From: Chaetomium olivaceum
Taxonomy: Eukaryota > Ascomycota > Sordariomycetes > Sordariales > Chaetomiaceae
Reading direction: 5' to 3'
Length of the DNA: 64,000 nucleotides
Assembly (NCBI GenBank): GCA_039881045.1
Contig: JAYWVB010000014.1
Location: forward strand, 620,001 to 684,000
The notes under the pieces were generated by a model. It was not told the DNA's origin. It saw nothing but the letters and a program-made list of their open reading frames with translations, and made no database searches. Shown here piece by piece: positions 45,342-55,800 of the stretch. The number at the start of each line of letters is the position of its first letter. Position 1 is the stretch's first letter. The position numbers were made by a program, and so were the translations under genes.

Positions 45342-45993
45342 GAGCCGGTTTTTGTTTGTATTGGGTAGGGTAGTCCGGCTGGGTGGGTTTGGGAGATGGC
45401 GTTGGGCGTTTTCAGACAGGGTTGCATTAATGCAGTGGGATTGGCTTTTTGGATGCATTATTACATGCGATATTGGATAGCTCAAGCAAGATAGCAAGCG
45501 TCGGCGCGCCAGCGGAGAAGAGATGCCATGGTTACAATCCCGCCCCATCCGTGGTCTCATCGGACCCTCTAGTTGCTATCCCCGTGTTCAGTCAGTTCTA
45601 TAATACACGCCGTAGCCCCAAACCGTAGCCCCGGCCATCGTCATCAGTCCACAGACCAACCCATCTAGGTAACCGCCAGCCAGAACCAGTAAAACTGCCC
45701 AAAACAACAGAGATATCATAGCTCCATGCCCCGTCCCGTCCGTCCCATCCCATATCTGTACACACTCGACCTCACTCGGCAAACAGCTCTCGCTCCCTCG
45801 CATACAAGCCAGCCCAGTCTAGAAAAAGGGTACAGACCCCAATAACAGAGGCCAGGTCATATGAGTGTGAATCATTCATCCACCTCCGCCTCCAACCCCC
45901 AGCCCCAGCCCCGTCCCCAGCCGCGGTGGTTGTTGAGACACTGCCCCCCCCCCCCCCCCCCGGCGTCGTTCCTCATCCTTGGTACTATAACGT
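45342..45993. other. Convergent intergenic region with a C18 homopolymer
   Basis: A 3'-to-3' spacer between the STB6-like gene and tim10. It contains an uninterrupted run of 18 C at 45944-45961, just beyond the tim10 stop. No gene was recognised. Confidence 0.55.
45944..45961. repeat. C18 homopolymer
   Basis: An uninterrupted run of 18 C between the tim10 stop and the STB6-like gene. It is prone to length error in sequencing. Confidence 0.95.
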
Positions 45994-46391
45994 TTACTGC
46001 CCGAACCCGCGCGCCGCGCCCTCCTTCTGCAGCTGCTCCGAGATGGTCGTGTGCGCCTCGAAGAACTTGGCCGAGCACCGGTCCAGGCAGACCGCCTCAC
46101 CCTTGGAGAGGTCGGCCTCGCGGTAGGACTTGTCGATGCACTTGGAGGTGCAGACTTTGAGCATACTGTTTTTGGGACTTTTTGTTAGTAACGAGTTGGG
46201 TTCGGGGTTGGGGGTTGAAGTTGGACTTTGGTTTGGACTTTGGGGTCGGGGGAAGGGTGTATGTATGTATGTATGAAGGAGAATGAGGCATACCGTGTGT
46301 GCATCTCGGCAATCACCTTGAGCTCGTTCTCGACCGCTGCGATCTTCTCGGCGGAGGTGGGCTGCGGACGGCCGAGGCCTAGGAAGGACAT
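45994..46391 (-). CDS. tim10: Mitochondrial import chaperone Tim10
   Basis: A small Tim protein of the intermembrane space that, with Tim9, escorts hydrophobic carriers to the TIM22 complex. Exons: 46391-46294 and 46165-45994, separated by a 128-nt intron; 89 aa. The twin CX3C motif is complete: Cys38-TSK-Cys42 and Cys59-LDR-Cys63, with 16 residues between. MSFLGLGRPQPTSAEKIAAV and YREADLSKGEAVCLDRC match Tim10 rather than Tim9. It shares its upstream region with the mitochondrial lysyl-tRNA synthetase gene. Confidence 0.95.
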
Positions 46392-46967
46392 TTTGTTGGT
46401 TGGGGGAGGTTGTTTATTGTTTCTGAGAATTTTGGGTTGGTTTGCGCTGGGCCGGTCTGTGATTCCCTACTGAGGAGGGTTGTTGGTGTTCTGGTAGTTG
46501 TTGTTGCTGTTTGTCGGCTTCTCTTTCAGACTTGGACTTGAATCTGGATGTGAACGCAGTGGTTTTGCTCGTCATGCCAAGCCCGGGAGATTCTCGGCAG
46601 AACGAGACTGGCTGCCAAGAGGGACATTGTGCATCGCTGGTTGGCTGGTTGGCTGATTTCTGGGCTCCATTCCCTGCAAAAAAGTTCACAAGTTCAGAGG
46701 TTAAAAGCTTCACACAAAACGTTACTTTGCCCTGTTCCAACCTGGGACAACTTCAACTCTCTGAGTTCAAGTAGCACCAAGCAATTGTAAGTTAAAATCT
46801 CTCTATTTCATTTTCAATGTAGACTCAATGATGATCCGCATCATCAAGAACCGTTGCGACTGACGCGCTTGCGCGTATGATCAAAACTGCCTATTTTCTG
46901 ACTTGTCTACTTCCCCGAGTGGTCTTTTTTCTGCATGTTTATGTTATGCAACACCAGCTAACCTGAC
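46392..46967. promoter_or_regulatory. Shared promoter region of two mitochondrial genes
   Basis: 576 bp between the divergent starts of tim10 and the mitochondrial lysyl-tRNA synthetase. No coding frame of note. Bidirectional promoter function is inferred from the arrangement. Confidence 0.5.
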
Positions 46968-48740
46968 ATGCTTTCCGCCGCTAGACGATGCAATGAGGCG
47001 AACCCGGGTCTCCAGTTCCTGCGCCCGTACTCGTGGAAGCCCGCGGGCCCGCCCAATCCGGCCTACCTGCGCTTCTTCCACTTGGCCCGGCAGCAGGAGC
47101 TGGAGCAGGCCAATGCCCTCAAGTACCCCCGTCTCCGTCATCATGGTCCGTCCATGCGCATCCCCGACTTCCGCGAGAAGTACGCCGACATCCAGCAGGA
47201 TGCCGTCGCCGAGGAGGATGTGACGCTACACGGCCGGGTCGACTCGATCCGCCGCGCCAGCTCGAAGCTCGTCTTCCTCCATCTCGGGAGCGAGTTTGAG
47301 CGTATCCAAGGCGTCTGCAACTTTGGCAAGCTCGTAGATGGGGCCAGCGTTGCCGAGTTAAAAGGGCTTGCCGCTCTGCTCAAGCGAGGCGATATCATAT
47401 CAATCAAGGGGAAGGCCATGCGGACATCAACTGGCGAGCTCTCCATCCAGGCGACCCACCTCCCCGAGATCTTGACCCCGAGCATTGTCCCACTCCCTAC
47501 TAAGTTCATCGACGAGGAGTCCCGCATGCAACATCGGCACATCGATATGCTAGTGAATCCTCGGACAAGGGATATCCTGCGGCTGCGGTCCTACCTCACC
47601 AAGTACCTACGCGATTTCCTCCATGAGCGGGACTTCCTCGAGTTCCAGACCCCTATCCTGGCCGGAGACGCTGGTGGTGCCAATGCCCGCCCCTTTACCG
47701 TTTCTGCCAAGACAGTATCCAGGGACGTCTCCCTCCGGATTGCCCCTGAGCTCTGGCTCAAACGCCTCGTCGTGGGCGGTGTAGACCGCGTCTTCGAGCT
47801 AGGTCCAGCCTTCCGCAACGAAGGCATCGACCAGACCCACAACCCCGAATTCACCATCTGCGAATTCTACCACGCCTACGCCAACCTCCCGGATCTGATC
47901 TCCCTCACCGAAGACCTCATCCGTGGCGCAGCCGCCCATTGCCAAACCCTCATCTCCACCAAGCTCACCTCCCTGCCACCCATCGACCTCCCCACCTTCG
48001 AGCGCCCCTTCCAACAAGCCGAATTCATCCCCACTCTCGAAGAAGCCCTCGGTTTCACCCTCCCCATGCTCACCTCCCCCACCGCCCTCCCCGACCTTCT
48101 ATCCCTCCTCAAAGAGCACAACATCCCCCTCGACCAAGCAGCGGACTCGGCGGACCTAGCCCACCTCCTCGACCACCTGGCCGCCACTTACATTGAGCCC
48201 CGCTCCGCGCACGCCCCGCTCTTCATCACGCACCACCCGGTCTGCATGTCCCCGCTCTCCAAGTCCTTCACCTGCCCGCGCACCGGCCAAGCCGTGTCGG
48301 CCCGCACCGAGCTCTTCATGGCCGGCCGCGAGCTGGCCAACATGTACGAGGAGGAGAACGACCCCTTTGAGCAGCGCCGCAAGTTTGCCGAGCAGCTCGC
48401 TGCCAAGGCCCGGGACGCCTCCAACAGCAGCGTTGTGGGGGAGGCGGGTGAGGCGGATGTGAGCGCTATCGACGAGAGCTACGTGCGCGCCCTCGCGAGT
48501 GGGTTACCGCCCACGGGGGGCTGGGGGTGTGGCGTCGAGAGGCTGGTTATGCTGTTTAGCGGGACGAGGCGGATTGGGGATTGTTTGAGCTTTGGGACGC
48601 TGAGGAATGTGGTTGGGTTGTCTTCTGCTGCTGCTGCGTCAGCCGCTGCTCCAGCTGTTGGGGAGAAGGTTGAGGAGTCGGTGCTGGAGCCGGGCACGGA
48701 GAAGAAGCAGGATGGCTCGTCCTCTGCCGGTGTGCAGTGA
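46968..48740 (+). CDS. msk1: Mitochondrial lysyl-tRNA synthetase (class II)
   Basis: Charges mitochondrial tRNA-Lys. A single exon of 590 aa. The short basic N terminus (MLSAARRCN) fits a mitochondrial presequence. An OB-fold anticodon-binding domain starts near residue 80 (VTLHGRVDSIRRASSKLVFL, GDIISIKGKAMRTSTGELSI). Then come the class II motifs: LRSYLTKYLRDFLHERDFLE with FQTPIL (motif 1); FRNEGIDQTHNPEFTICEFY (motif 2); and GWGCGVERLVMLFSG (motif 3). TELFMAGRELANMYEEENDP is the usual Lys/Asp/Asn-RS active-site segment. The acidic, Ala-rich C-terminal tail (about 35 residues) is an extension beyond the catalytic core. Confidence 0.93.
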   Translation: MLSAARRCNEANPGLQFLRPYSWKPAGPPNPAYLRFFHLARQQELEQANALKYPRLRHHGPSMRIPDFREKYADIQQDAVAEEDVTLHGRVDSIRRASSKLVFLHLGSEFERIQGVCNFGKLVDGASVAELKGLAALLKRGDIISIKGKAMRTSTGELSIQATHLPEILTPSIVPLPTKFIDEESRMQHRHIDMLVNPRTRDILRLRSYLTKYLRDFLHERDFLEFQTPILAGDAGGANARPFTVSAKTVSRDVSLRIAPELWLKRLVVGGVDRVFELGPAFRNEGIDQTHNPEFTICEFYHAYANLPDLISLTEDLIRGAAAHCQTLISTKLTSLPPIDLPTFERPFQQAEFIPTLEEALGFTLPMLTSPTALPDLLSLLKEHNIPLDQAADSADLAHLLDHLAATYIEPRSAHAPLFITHHPVCMSPLSKSFTCPRTGQAVSARTELFMAGRELANMYEEENDPFEQRRKFAEQLAAKARDASNSSVVGEAGEADVSAIDESYVRALASGLPPTGGWGCGVERLVMLFSGTRRIGDCLSFGTLRNVVGLSSAAAASAAAPAVGEKVEESVLEPGTEKKQDGSSSAGVQ

Positions 48741-49826
48741 TGTTGATGGAGATGGAGATGTATATCAGTGTAAGACATTGTATATAGCAAGGATCTAGAT
48801 ACCCCTTTATTTGATACTTCTCTGCAAGAAACAGCTCTCTCTGGTTAGAAAGCTGAGAACATATCACCCATAACGTTCAATAATGCAAATGTCGCGTATC
48901 ATCTCCGCCGCTCAGATATTTTCCACCACGAGGATAGTCCAAGAGCAATTATCAGTCGAGGTCTTCATACCATATTATTACACACAAACATCGAGATCTC
49001 GTCATCTTAAGAAAGCAAACGCAATTCTCCTCCTATAATAAAGGCAGGACTTCTCCCCAAAATAGGGAGGAACGAAAAACTCAATCTCAAAATAAGTAGC
49101 AAAGCAAAGTGGCTTCTACCGTGTCAGCAGCAAGGCATCCCATGCATCCATCCAGACATCTATCGCGTCCTCCCAATCCCAACCAAACGCCAATTTTTGT
49201 GCTCCCGCTGCTCGAAATCCTTAGCTATCCTATCCATCCTTGTTGGGTAGTGAAAAAAACCAGTGTCCAACTCCGGACCTAACGCCGCGTGATGCCGTGA
49301 TGCGATGCTTGCCTTTGCCAACCTCCAACGCCAGTGCCGATGCCGGTGATGCGGCTAAACCATGCCAGTGAGAGCCCCGGTGTCAGCGCCAGTGCCAGTT
49401 CCGATTGGACTGGCTCCATGTAATAGGAAAAGAAACAGAAAATGACACAGAAAAAGGCGCCAGGAAAGAAAGCAGATTGAGACCTTCGTGCTGCATGAAC
49501 CTGCCGTCCAACAAGCACTCCACTTACCTCAGAGAGGCGAAGATGCAGAGGCAGGTATGAAGTCTCAAAGGTGAAGTCCGTTTCTTGAGTGCCGAAAAGA
49601 AAAAGACATAACCCGTGGTTATGAAGGCATGTGCCTCTAGTCAATGCTGGAATCCCATTGAGAGCCACCGAGTTCTTGAGTAGTGCCCGGTGGTAGAAAG
49701 AGAGTAAACCTGGGCGGTGAGCTAGCAGGCTTAACGGCCAAAGTGAGGCCTGATGGGCTGTGTCCCGCTGCCGGATACAGAGGACATCCCCGCGCACCAC
49801 AAAAGTGGCGGTGCAATGAGACGGCT
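48741..49826. other. Convergent intergenic region
   Basis: A spacer between the lysyl-tRNA synthetase gene and the F-box-like gene, AT-rich from 48780 to 49250. A 173-codon minus-strand frame (49279-49800) starts with GTG and matches no family; I do not call it. Confidence 0.45.
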
Positions 49827-52800
49827 TCAGTTGAAGTAACCGTCCTTTCTGAAGCCGTAGTTGCTCATCCGATGGTGTTCGTCCAGGAGGCGGTTGTACT
49901 CGCTGGGATTCACACCCGGGTCGGGCATGGGCTTGTCTAGGTTGAACGGCTTGTGGGCCAACGTCGACATAGAAAACAAGCAGTCCTCGACGAGGTGAAG
50001 CTGCAGGGTGTACAACTTTTTGTCCTCCTTGTTTTGGGTACGGAACTCGATCTCTCGAACCTGTCTGCGGTACTTTTTCGTCTGGCGACCGCGCTTCAGC
50101 TCCTCTTTGTAGGCGGGATGCTGGTCGTCAGTGATGTCGCGAGGCAGGCCACGGCAACCACCCTTTGCGACCATGGCTCGATACTCCTCGAACCAGATTT
50201 CTTTGAAGAACATGTCGCTTCGCTTATTCCATTCCCAACGGCTGTCGAAATTGATCTTTGACTCAGGGCCGTAGTCGAGATCGGCATAGTCACCAGGGCT
50301 GATAGGCACCCGGCAGGGATGGCTGCGTTGAGGGCCTCCCTTTCTATAATCAAAGGCCGCAGTGGCCGGAGATCGTTCCCAGCGCCAGCGAGCCATCGAG
50401 GCACGCGTGGAATCTATACCTCGGGGGGGCGGGGGGCAGTACAACTGCTCCGGCGGCGTGTCGCTTCCCCAGTCGTACTCGGCCGTGTTTTGTTTAGGAG
50501 GCCGGAAATCGATAAAGTACTCCCTCACTAAGTCCGCGCACCTCACATCTGCTAGAGCCCTATCCAAAGTGGGCTTCCTATACGAGATGAGCATCTTGAA
50601 GTCCGCCTTGCGCTTCAGCCCGGATCGCCAATTTCGAAGAGCGGTCTCTTGCCAGAGTCTGAGATGGCTGTCTTCCATCGTTTCAACATAACGCTCCATC
50701 TTGCAGCTCCAACAAGCATCGCGCCGGATGGGAAATAGAGACGCGGGGTAGGTCGAATTGCACATACGACACTTCTCTGACTCTCGCCAGTAACCCTTGG
50801 TCATCTTGTAAAGTAAATATCTCGACATGGCGGTGGGAATCCTGGGATGTGCCTGATTGTCCCCGGTCAAAGCGGCTGTGAGTTCGTCCGCGAACTTGTT
50901 CCAAATGATGTCGGTAGACTTCTTGCCCACGGCGAGTTCATACTCGTAAGTCATCAGAGTCTCCCGAGCTTTGATGGCCCAGAGAGCATCGGGGCCTGGT
51001 AACCGTCGGACGAAGCCCCAAAATGACGAGCTGTCGCTTAGCAAGTCCATGCCCACCTTGTCGGCAAGGTCCCGGCACTGGAGAATGAGAGCGAAAACAG
51101 CCTTGGGTGTGTTGAACGTGGGCTCATTGTAGGTGACGCCGTATGAGCCAAGACGCGGACCGGATTCAGGGCCATGGAAGAAAAAAGGTGAGAAATCCAG
51201 ACGGATATAACTCGTGGCACCCTGGTGGGCTTGTATGGGCGTTTCTTGTTGATGTTTCTCTTCTTTGCCGTTCTGCTTCGAGGAACCGTTCTGGTTCGAA
51301 ACGTCGTTCTGGCTCGAGGGGCCGTCTTGTGCCTGTGCCTTTAGCTCAAGCGTGTACAGCTTGGACTTCTTAGACTTCTTATCCCAGGGGTCGTCGGACA
51401 TGGTTTGAGAGGGGCTGATTTCCAAGCGCCGCGGATGGCGTTTGATGATCTCGAGCAAGGGCCTCAGCTTGGTGACATCTAGTAGCAAACACCGAGTGAT
51501 TGTGACAGTCGCCAATCTCGGCATTGAGTTCACCATTATCTCGAACATGCTGACGTCGAAGAACTGGAGCTGGTCCAAGACGATGGAACGGAATGTCGAT
51601 GGGATTTGCGTGATAGCATCGCCTATTGGTATTGCAATTAGCATTGGTCCCATTCTAGCGCGATCAGAATACATACAAAGCTGCATCATATTCCTGAAGT
51701 CAGTCTCATAAGGTTTCTTGGGGGCCTCCGGCTCCTCCGAGGTAGGGGTGATGATCAAGGTGTTGGACCGAAAGCCGCCGGACTGGACGATACGGCCTTC
51801 TTCGTCCTTTTTGGCATAGGGCTCGAGAGGGAATACACCGGATCCGAAATCCCAAACATCCTAGGCATCAAAGTTAGCGCCGCGTATTGGACATTCATTA
51901 GGTTCGGGGGTAGGAAACGACATACAAATTTGGTCCGCGTGCAGGCGGCCACCCGTTTGCAGGACATGGCTAGTGCCGTGAGATCACCGATGTTGGGGTT
52001 GATGAAGTCGATGATTATCCTGCCGAGCTCGGAGATCTTCAGGAGTTGGACCAGAATGGAGTTGTCGTTCACCGGGCTGATCTCGCCATCGACAGCGGAG
52101 TTCTAGATCAAGGTCAGCACGGCCGCCGCGGTAGCGTCCCAAACCCAAACTTACCGCAATGAATAGCTTGTGTGAGCCCGAGTGGTTCATGTTTGCCAGC
52201 CTAGCTCTGAAGAGGCCCGGCTCGCGTGCGTCCCAGTACTGCTTGTGCAATGCCTTCATTTCCTCCTCAGTCATCTGAGGCGAGGGCAAGCGAAGCTGGC
52301 GCCTGCGGCTTCGAACCAGCTGCTTATTTAGCTCATCCTCGACGTCTAAGCCGGGCATGGAACGGTAAGCGGAACGGTCATAGCCCCAAGCGCAATAATC
52401 GCTCAGCGGCTTGGGCTACAGAAAGCCTAGTCAGCATCTTCAATGACGTCAAATAGATGAACGAATTGTCACTTACGTATTTCGGATCCAGTTCCCACGG
52501 CATCATCATTTGGGGTTCTTCTGGATCCTGTGCCTGTGCCTGTGGGGCATGGGCAGGCTTTGAAGATTAGAAAGAGTGTCAGTGAAATGGGGAACCAAAC
52601 ATACCTGAGGGTTGTTCATCTTCTTAGAGCGGTGCTGGCTGTTGCTATTCTTGGCTTGTTGATTCGGATGGCGATAGCCGTCAGGGAGGTCTAACTTGGC
52701 TGTTTGGGCCTTAGGTGAGGTAGTGGATTTGTGCTTGTTCTTGCGACTGCCCGCACTCGGTCGGATCTTCTCCTTTTGCTGCTTAGTCTTTTGGGTCTGT

Positions 52801-52889
52801 GTTTGTAGTTCTAGGTTTTCTCGAGACTGCAAAACGGAACTGGAGTCAGCAACTTGGGCCTTGCGGCCTTTCTTCGACTTGCGAGCCAT
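49827..52889 (-). CDS. F-box-like fungal protein of unknown function
   Basis: Six exons: 52889-52605, 52557-52477, 52415-52155, 52102-51926, 51860-51677 and 51622-49827, giving 927 aa. All introns are GT-AG and in phase. The N terminus is basic and Lys/Gln-rich (MARKSKKGRKAQ). Residues about 218-262 read LVQLLKISELGRIIIDFINP and LTALAMSCKRVAA, which resembles an F-box; this is an inference, not a firm match. A leucine-rich-type segment follows (FRSIVLDQLQFFDVSMFEIM, VTITRCLLLDVTKLRPLLEI). A Cys pair cluster, CRMCNSTYPASLF ... CWSC, could bind zinc. The last 300 residues are rich in Arg, Trp and Tyr. Intron 5 (51676-51623) is 54 nt, in frame and free of stops, so it could be retained. Confidence 0.82.
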
Positions 52890-55800
52890 TGTGGAGAGGA
52901 TGATGGATGCGTTGACGGTTGAGATGATGAGAAAATTAGGGAAGATGGAAGATGTCTGATGATCTAGGATGGGAGGGTATCGGGTCTGATCGGAAAACGG
53001 GAAGAGGCTAGAACATGAAATCCTAACGTCGTCGGAAACAGATGATTCCAATGACACAGGAATTGCGAGAATCTGTGGGTCTCGTGACGTTTGAGTGGGA
53101 AGGAGCTACCTGATGTTGCGCTTGGTCCCGACTACCTTACCATAAGCACCGAAGTACCTAAAGTAAGCTGCTAGTGGTCCTGCAGATGCTTGGGGAGCTT
53201 TGAAGGGAAGGAATGGGGTCGTCTTCAATTCTCTTTGCGCGAGGACGACCTCAAGAGTAAATGCGGAACGGGCTTTGCGAGAATGGCGAGATCAAGGGGA
53301 AATAGAAGAAGGGTCAATGACTTAATAACTTACAAGCTTTCTCGTGGTGGGCGAGCAGGCTCGCGCGCGAAGGCTCTCGAGAGTGGTAGACCTCGTGATC
53401 GAAGAAGTTGGTGGTTGAGGAAAGGGATTTTCAAAGAGGGAATGGAAATGGGAAAGGCTAAATAGTTGCCAAAAAGGTGATGGGTCCTACGTTTTCACAG
53501 GAGAAGCGGTGGAACGGCGAAACAATAGAGTTAGGGCTGGTGGCAGCGAACCAGTGCTCAGATGAAAGTGGCCGAGCCTCTTGTTACAGCGAGGAGAACA
53601 ATAACTAGGTAGTGGCACCGCCGGAATGGGCACAATACCTCTGGTTCCTTTGTTTCTTCACTTTTTTGTGCCGAGATTATCATCCTAGCTGCCATCTATT
53701 CGGTCTATTCACAGCTTATTGTAGTCTCAGCTGCCGCCACCGAACTCCCACAGTTTGGGAAAGAATCCAAATAGGGAGCCCAGGGATTGCTGGGCCAGCA
53801 GGTCCCCAAACCCGTTAAACCCCCTCCGTGGATGCTGATGCCATGTTCAACACGTAACACGACGAGAGAGAATCAATGTGACGGCACACGGTATTTAGTC
53901 CTTGCCACCCACTGTGATCATGCCGGAAGGAGCAAAATGAACAACCATGATTGGAGGGACATGCCATCAAAAGAATGGCAATGCCAAAAAGGTAGAATGG
54001 TTAGGGTTGTGTATATTGTCGGGATGTTAATGGTAGTCTGATAGGACTTGCCGGTCACTGATAAACGCCATTACTAGAGACTACAATCCAATGAAGTGAA
54101 AGGATGACATGACAAAGCAAAGATCCAAAGTCTGCAGTACTGAAGTCCTCTCTTCAGGGTAGGAACAGTTTGTTCTCAGCCTTGCCAGAGCTGAAGTTGG
54201 TTGATAAAGTAACAAGGGAAAAGAAGTCAAGAAATCAAAGATGAGTTTGCTTTGGGACTTATGATATGAGGGCCTAGAGTGAGAATGAGGTAGGTGTAGA
54301 AGGTGTCCTCACGGTGCAGAACCTTTCCTTTCTTCACGATAAAAATGACTGCTACTACAACTAGCATGCAGTCGGCCACCAGTGTCAGCCATGGCAATGT
54401 ATATATATCTGGGTTGGCTCCCAGACCTGGAATAAACAGAACGAAGAAACAGTGAACCTTCCCCAAGGTCCCTCCAACAACGGCCAGCCTGTCTGCAAAA
54501 ACCGGACGGAAACCTGCCTGCAGATTTGGCATGACCTGTAGAAGCAATGGCGGGAGGACGCTGGGGTGTAACGAGCGTTTATGCTGGGTCAACAGCAAGC
54601 TACTGCCCCAGCAGCCGTCTAAGGGTTTGTGTTGGTGTTGACATTTGAGACCACCCATGCCAACGCTGCCTCGAACGACGTTGTTGTGTCTCCACAGACG
54701 ACTCATCAGGCACCTTGACACCCCAGTGATACCCCTGATCAGACCCCAGCAAATGCAGCCAGGGTGGTTACGGAGTTAAAGATGGATCCAGCGGTGATGA
54801 GATTGGGTCAGTGTTGACATCCCTGGTTACCCCTGAATAAGCCCCTGATTGCGATTGCAGCAGCACTAATCAGGGTTGAAGGAAGTGTGACTGCTGACCA
54901 TGAGTCGGAATGGTGAAGAGATTGACTAACCAAACGTTTCAACAATAGCGGATCAACATTAGCAGAAAGAGTACACAGCAAGGAAGTCTTATCAGAACCA
55001 TGATCAAAGGGTTGCAAAAATCCAATTTGACAGTGCTCATGACATGCCGATAAGAACCATGTTTTACGATAAGGCGAAGGTGAGCTTCAACCTGGAAAAA
55101 AAACAGCCAAAGAGGCAAAAGAAGCATATCAAAACCGACTTTGTAGCCGACTGCTCATCTTGAAAGCACTTGCTTACAGGGAACATGTTGACAAGCAAAG
55201 GAAAGGCAAGCGAGTCAGTCACTCTGCTCTGATGTCACAGCCCCTCGCCCACCGACACCCGGCGGAAGAGGGACAGAGAGGATCTCTCGAGTTCCGCATC
55301 ACCGAGGTTTGCCCCATTCGCTCCCCCGCAGCATCTGTTTGTATGTATGTACATACATGTACCCATGTACAACTATACAGTGTTGTGGTACAAACCACGG
55401 GATGCCACGGGTTGCCAAACGAGTCGCGTGCCGCTCTTGCTCGATTGGAATGGCTGTGCAACCCCCCTCCCCTCATCAAGCATTCGCACGGCGGCAACGG
55501 AATCCGTAGGGCAATGACGATTGGTGAATTGAGGTGCTTCTCGTCACAAGAGAAGCGCTGACTGGGTCACTGGCTGGACGATTGAGCGAGTAAGCGATAC
55601 GAATAGCTTGGGCTAGGTAGCTATCGGTTGGCCGACCTCAGGATTTGAGAAGGTTAGCCAGAGAGCCTTTGAAATCCCGAAGGAGGGGTGGGGGGAGGCA
55701 TTGAGAAGCGGGGAGATGAGCGCAACAACCACCACCCTGCATGTCGGCTGCGCAGACCTCCCACCCATCCTTGGGAATGAATAACAAGTGATCTCGTGAA

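Noticed and set aside
49279..49800. 173-codon minus-strand frame after the lysyl-tRNA synthetase gene
   Set aside because: No ATG start, no recognisable domain, and located in convergent 3' sequence.
54227..54721. 164-codon minus-strand frame with hydrophobic segments
   Set aside because: A membrane-protein-like stretch is present, but no family motif, and no in-phase exons were found nearby.
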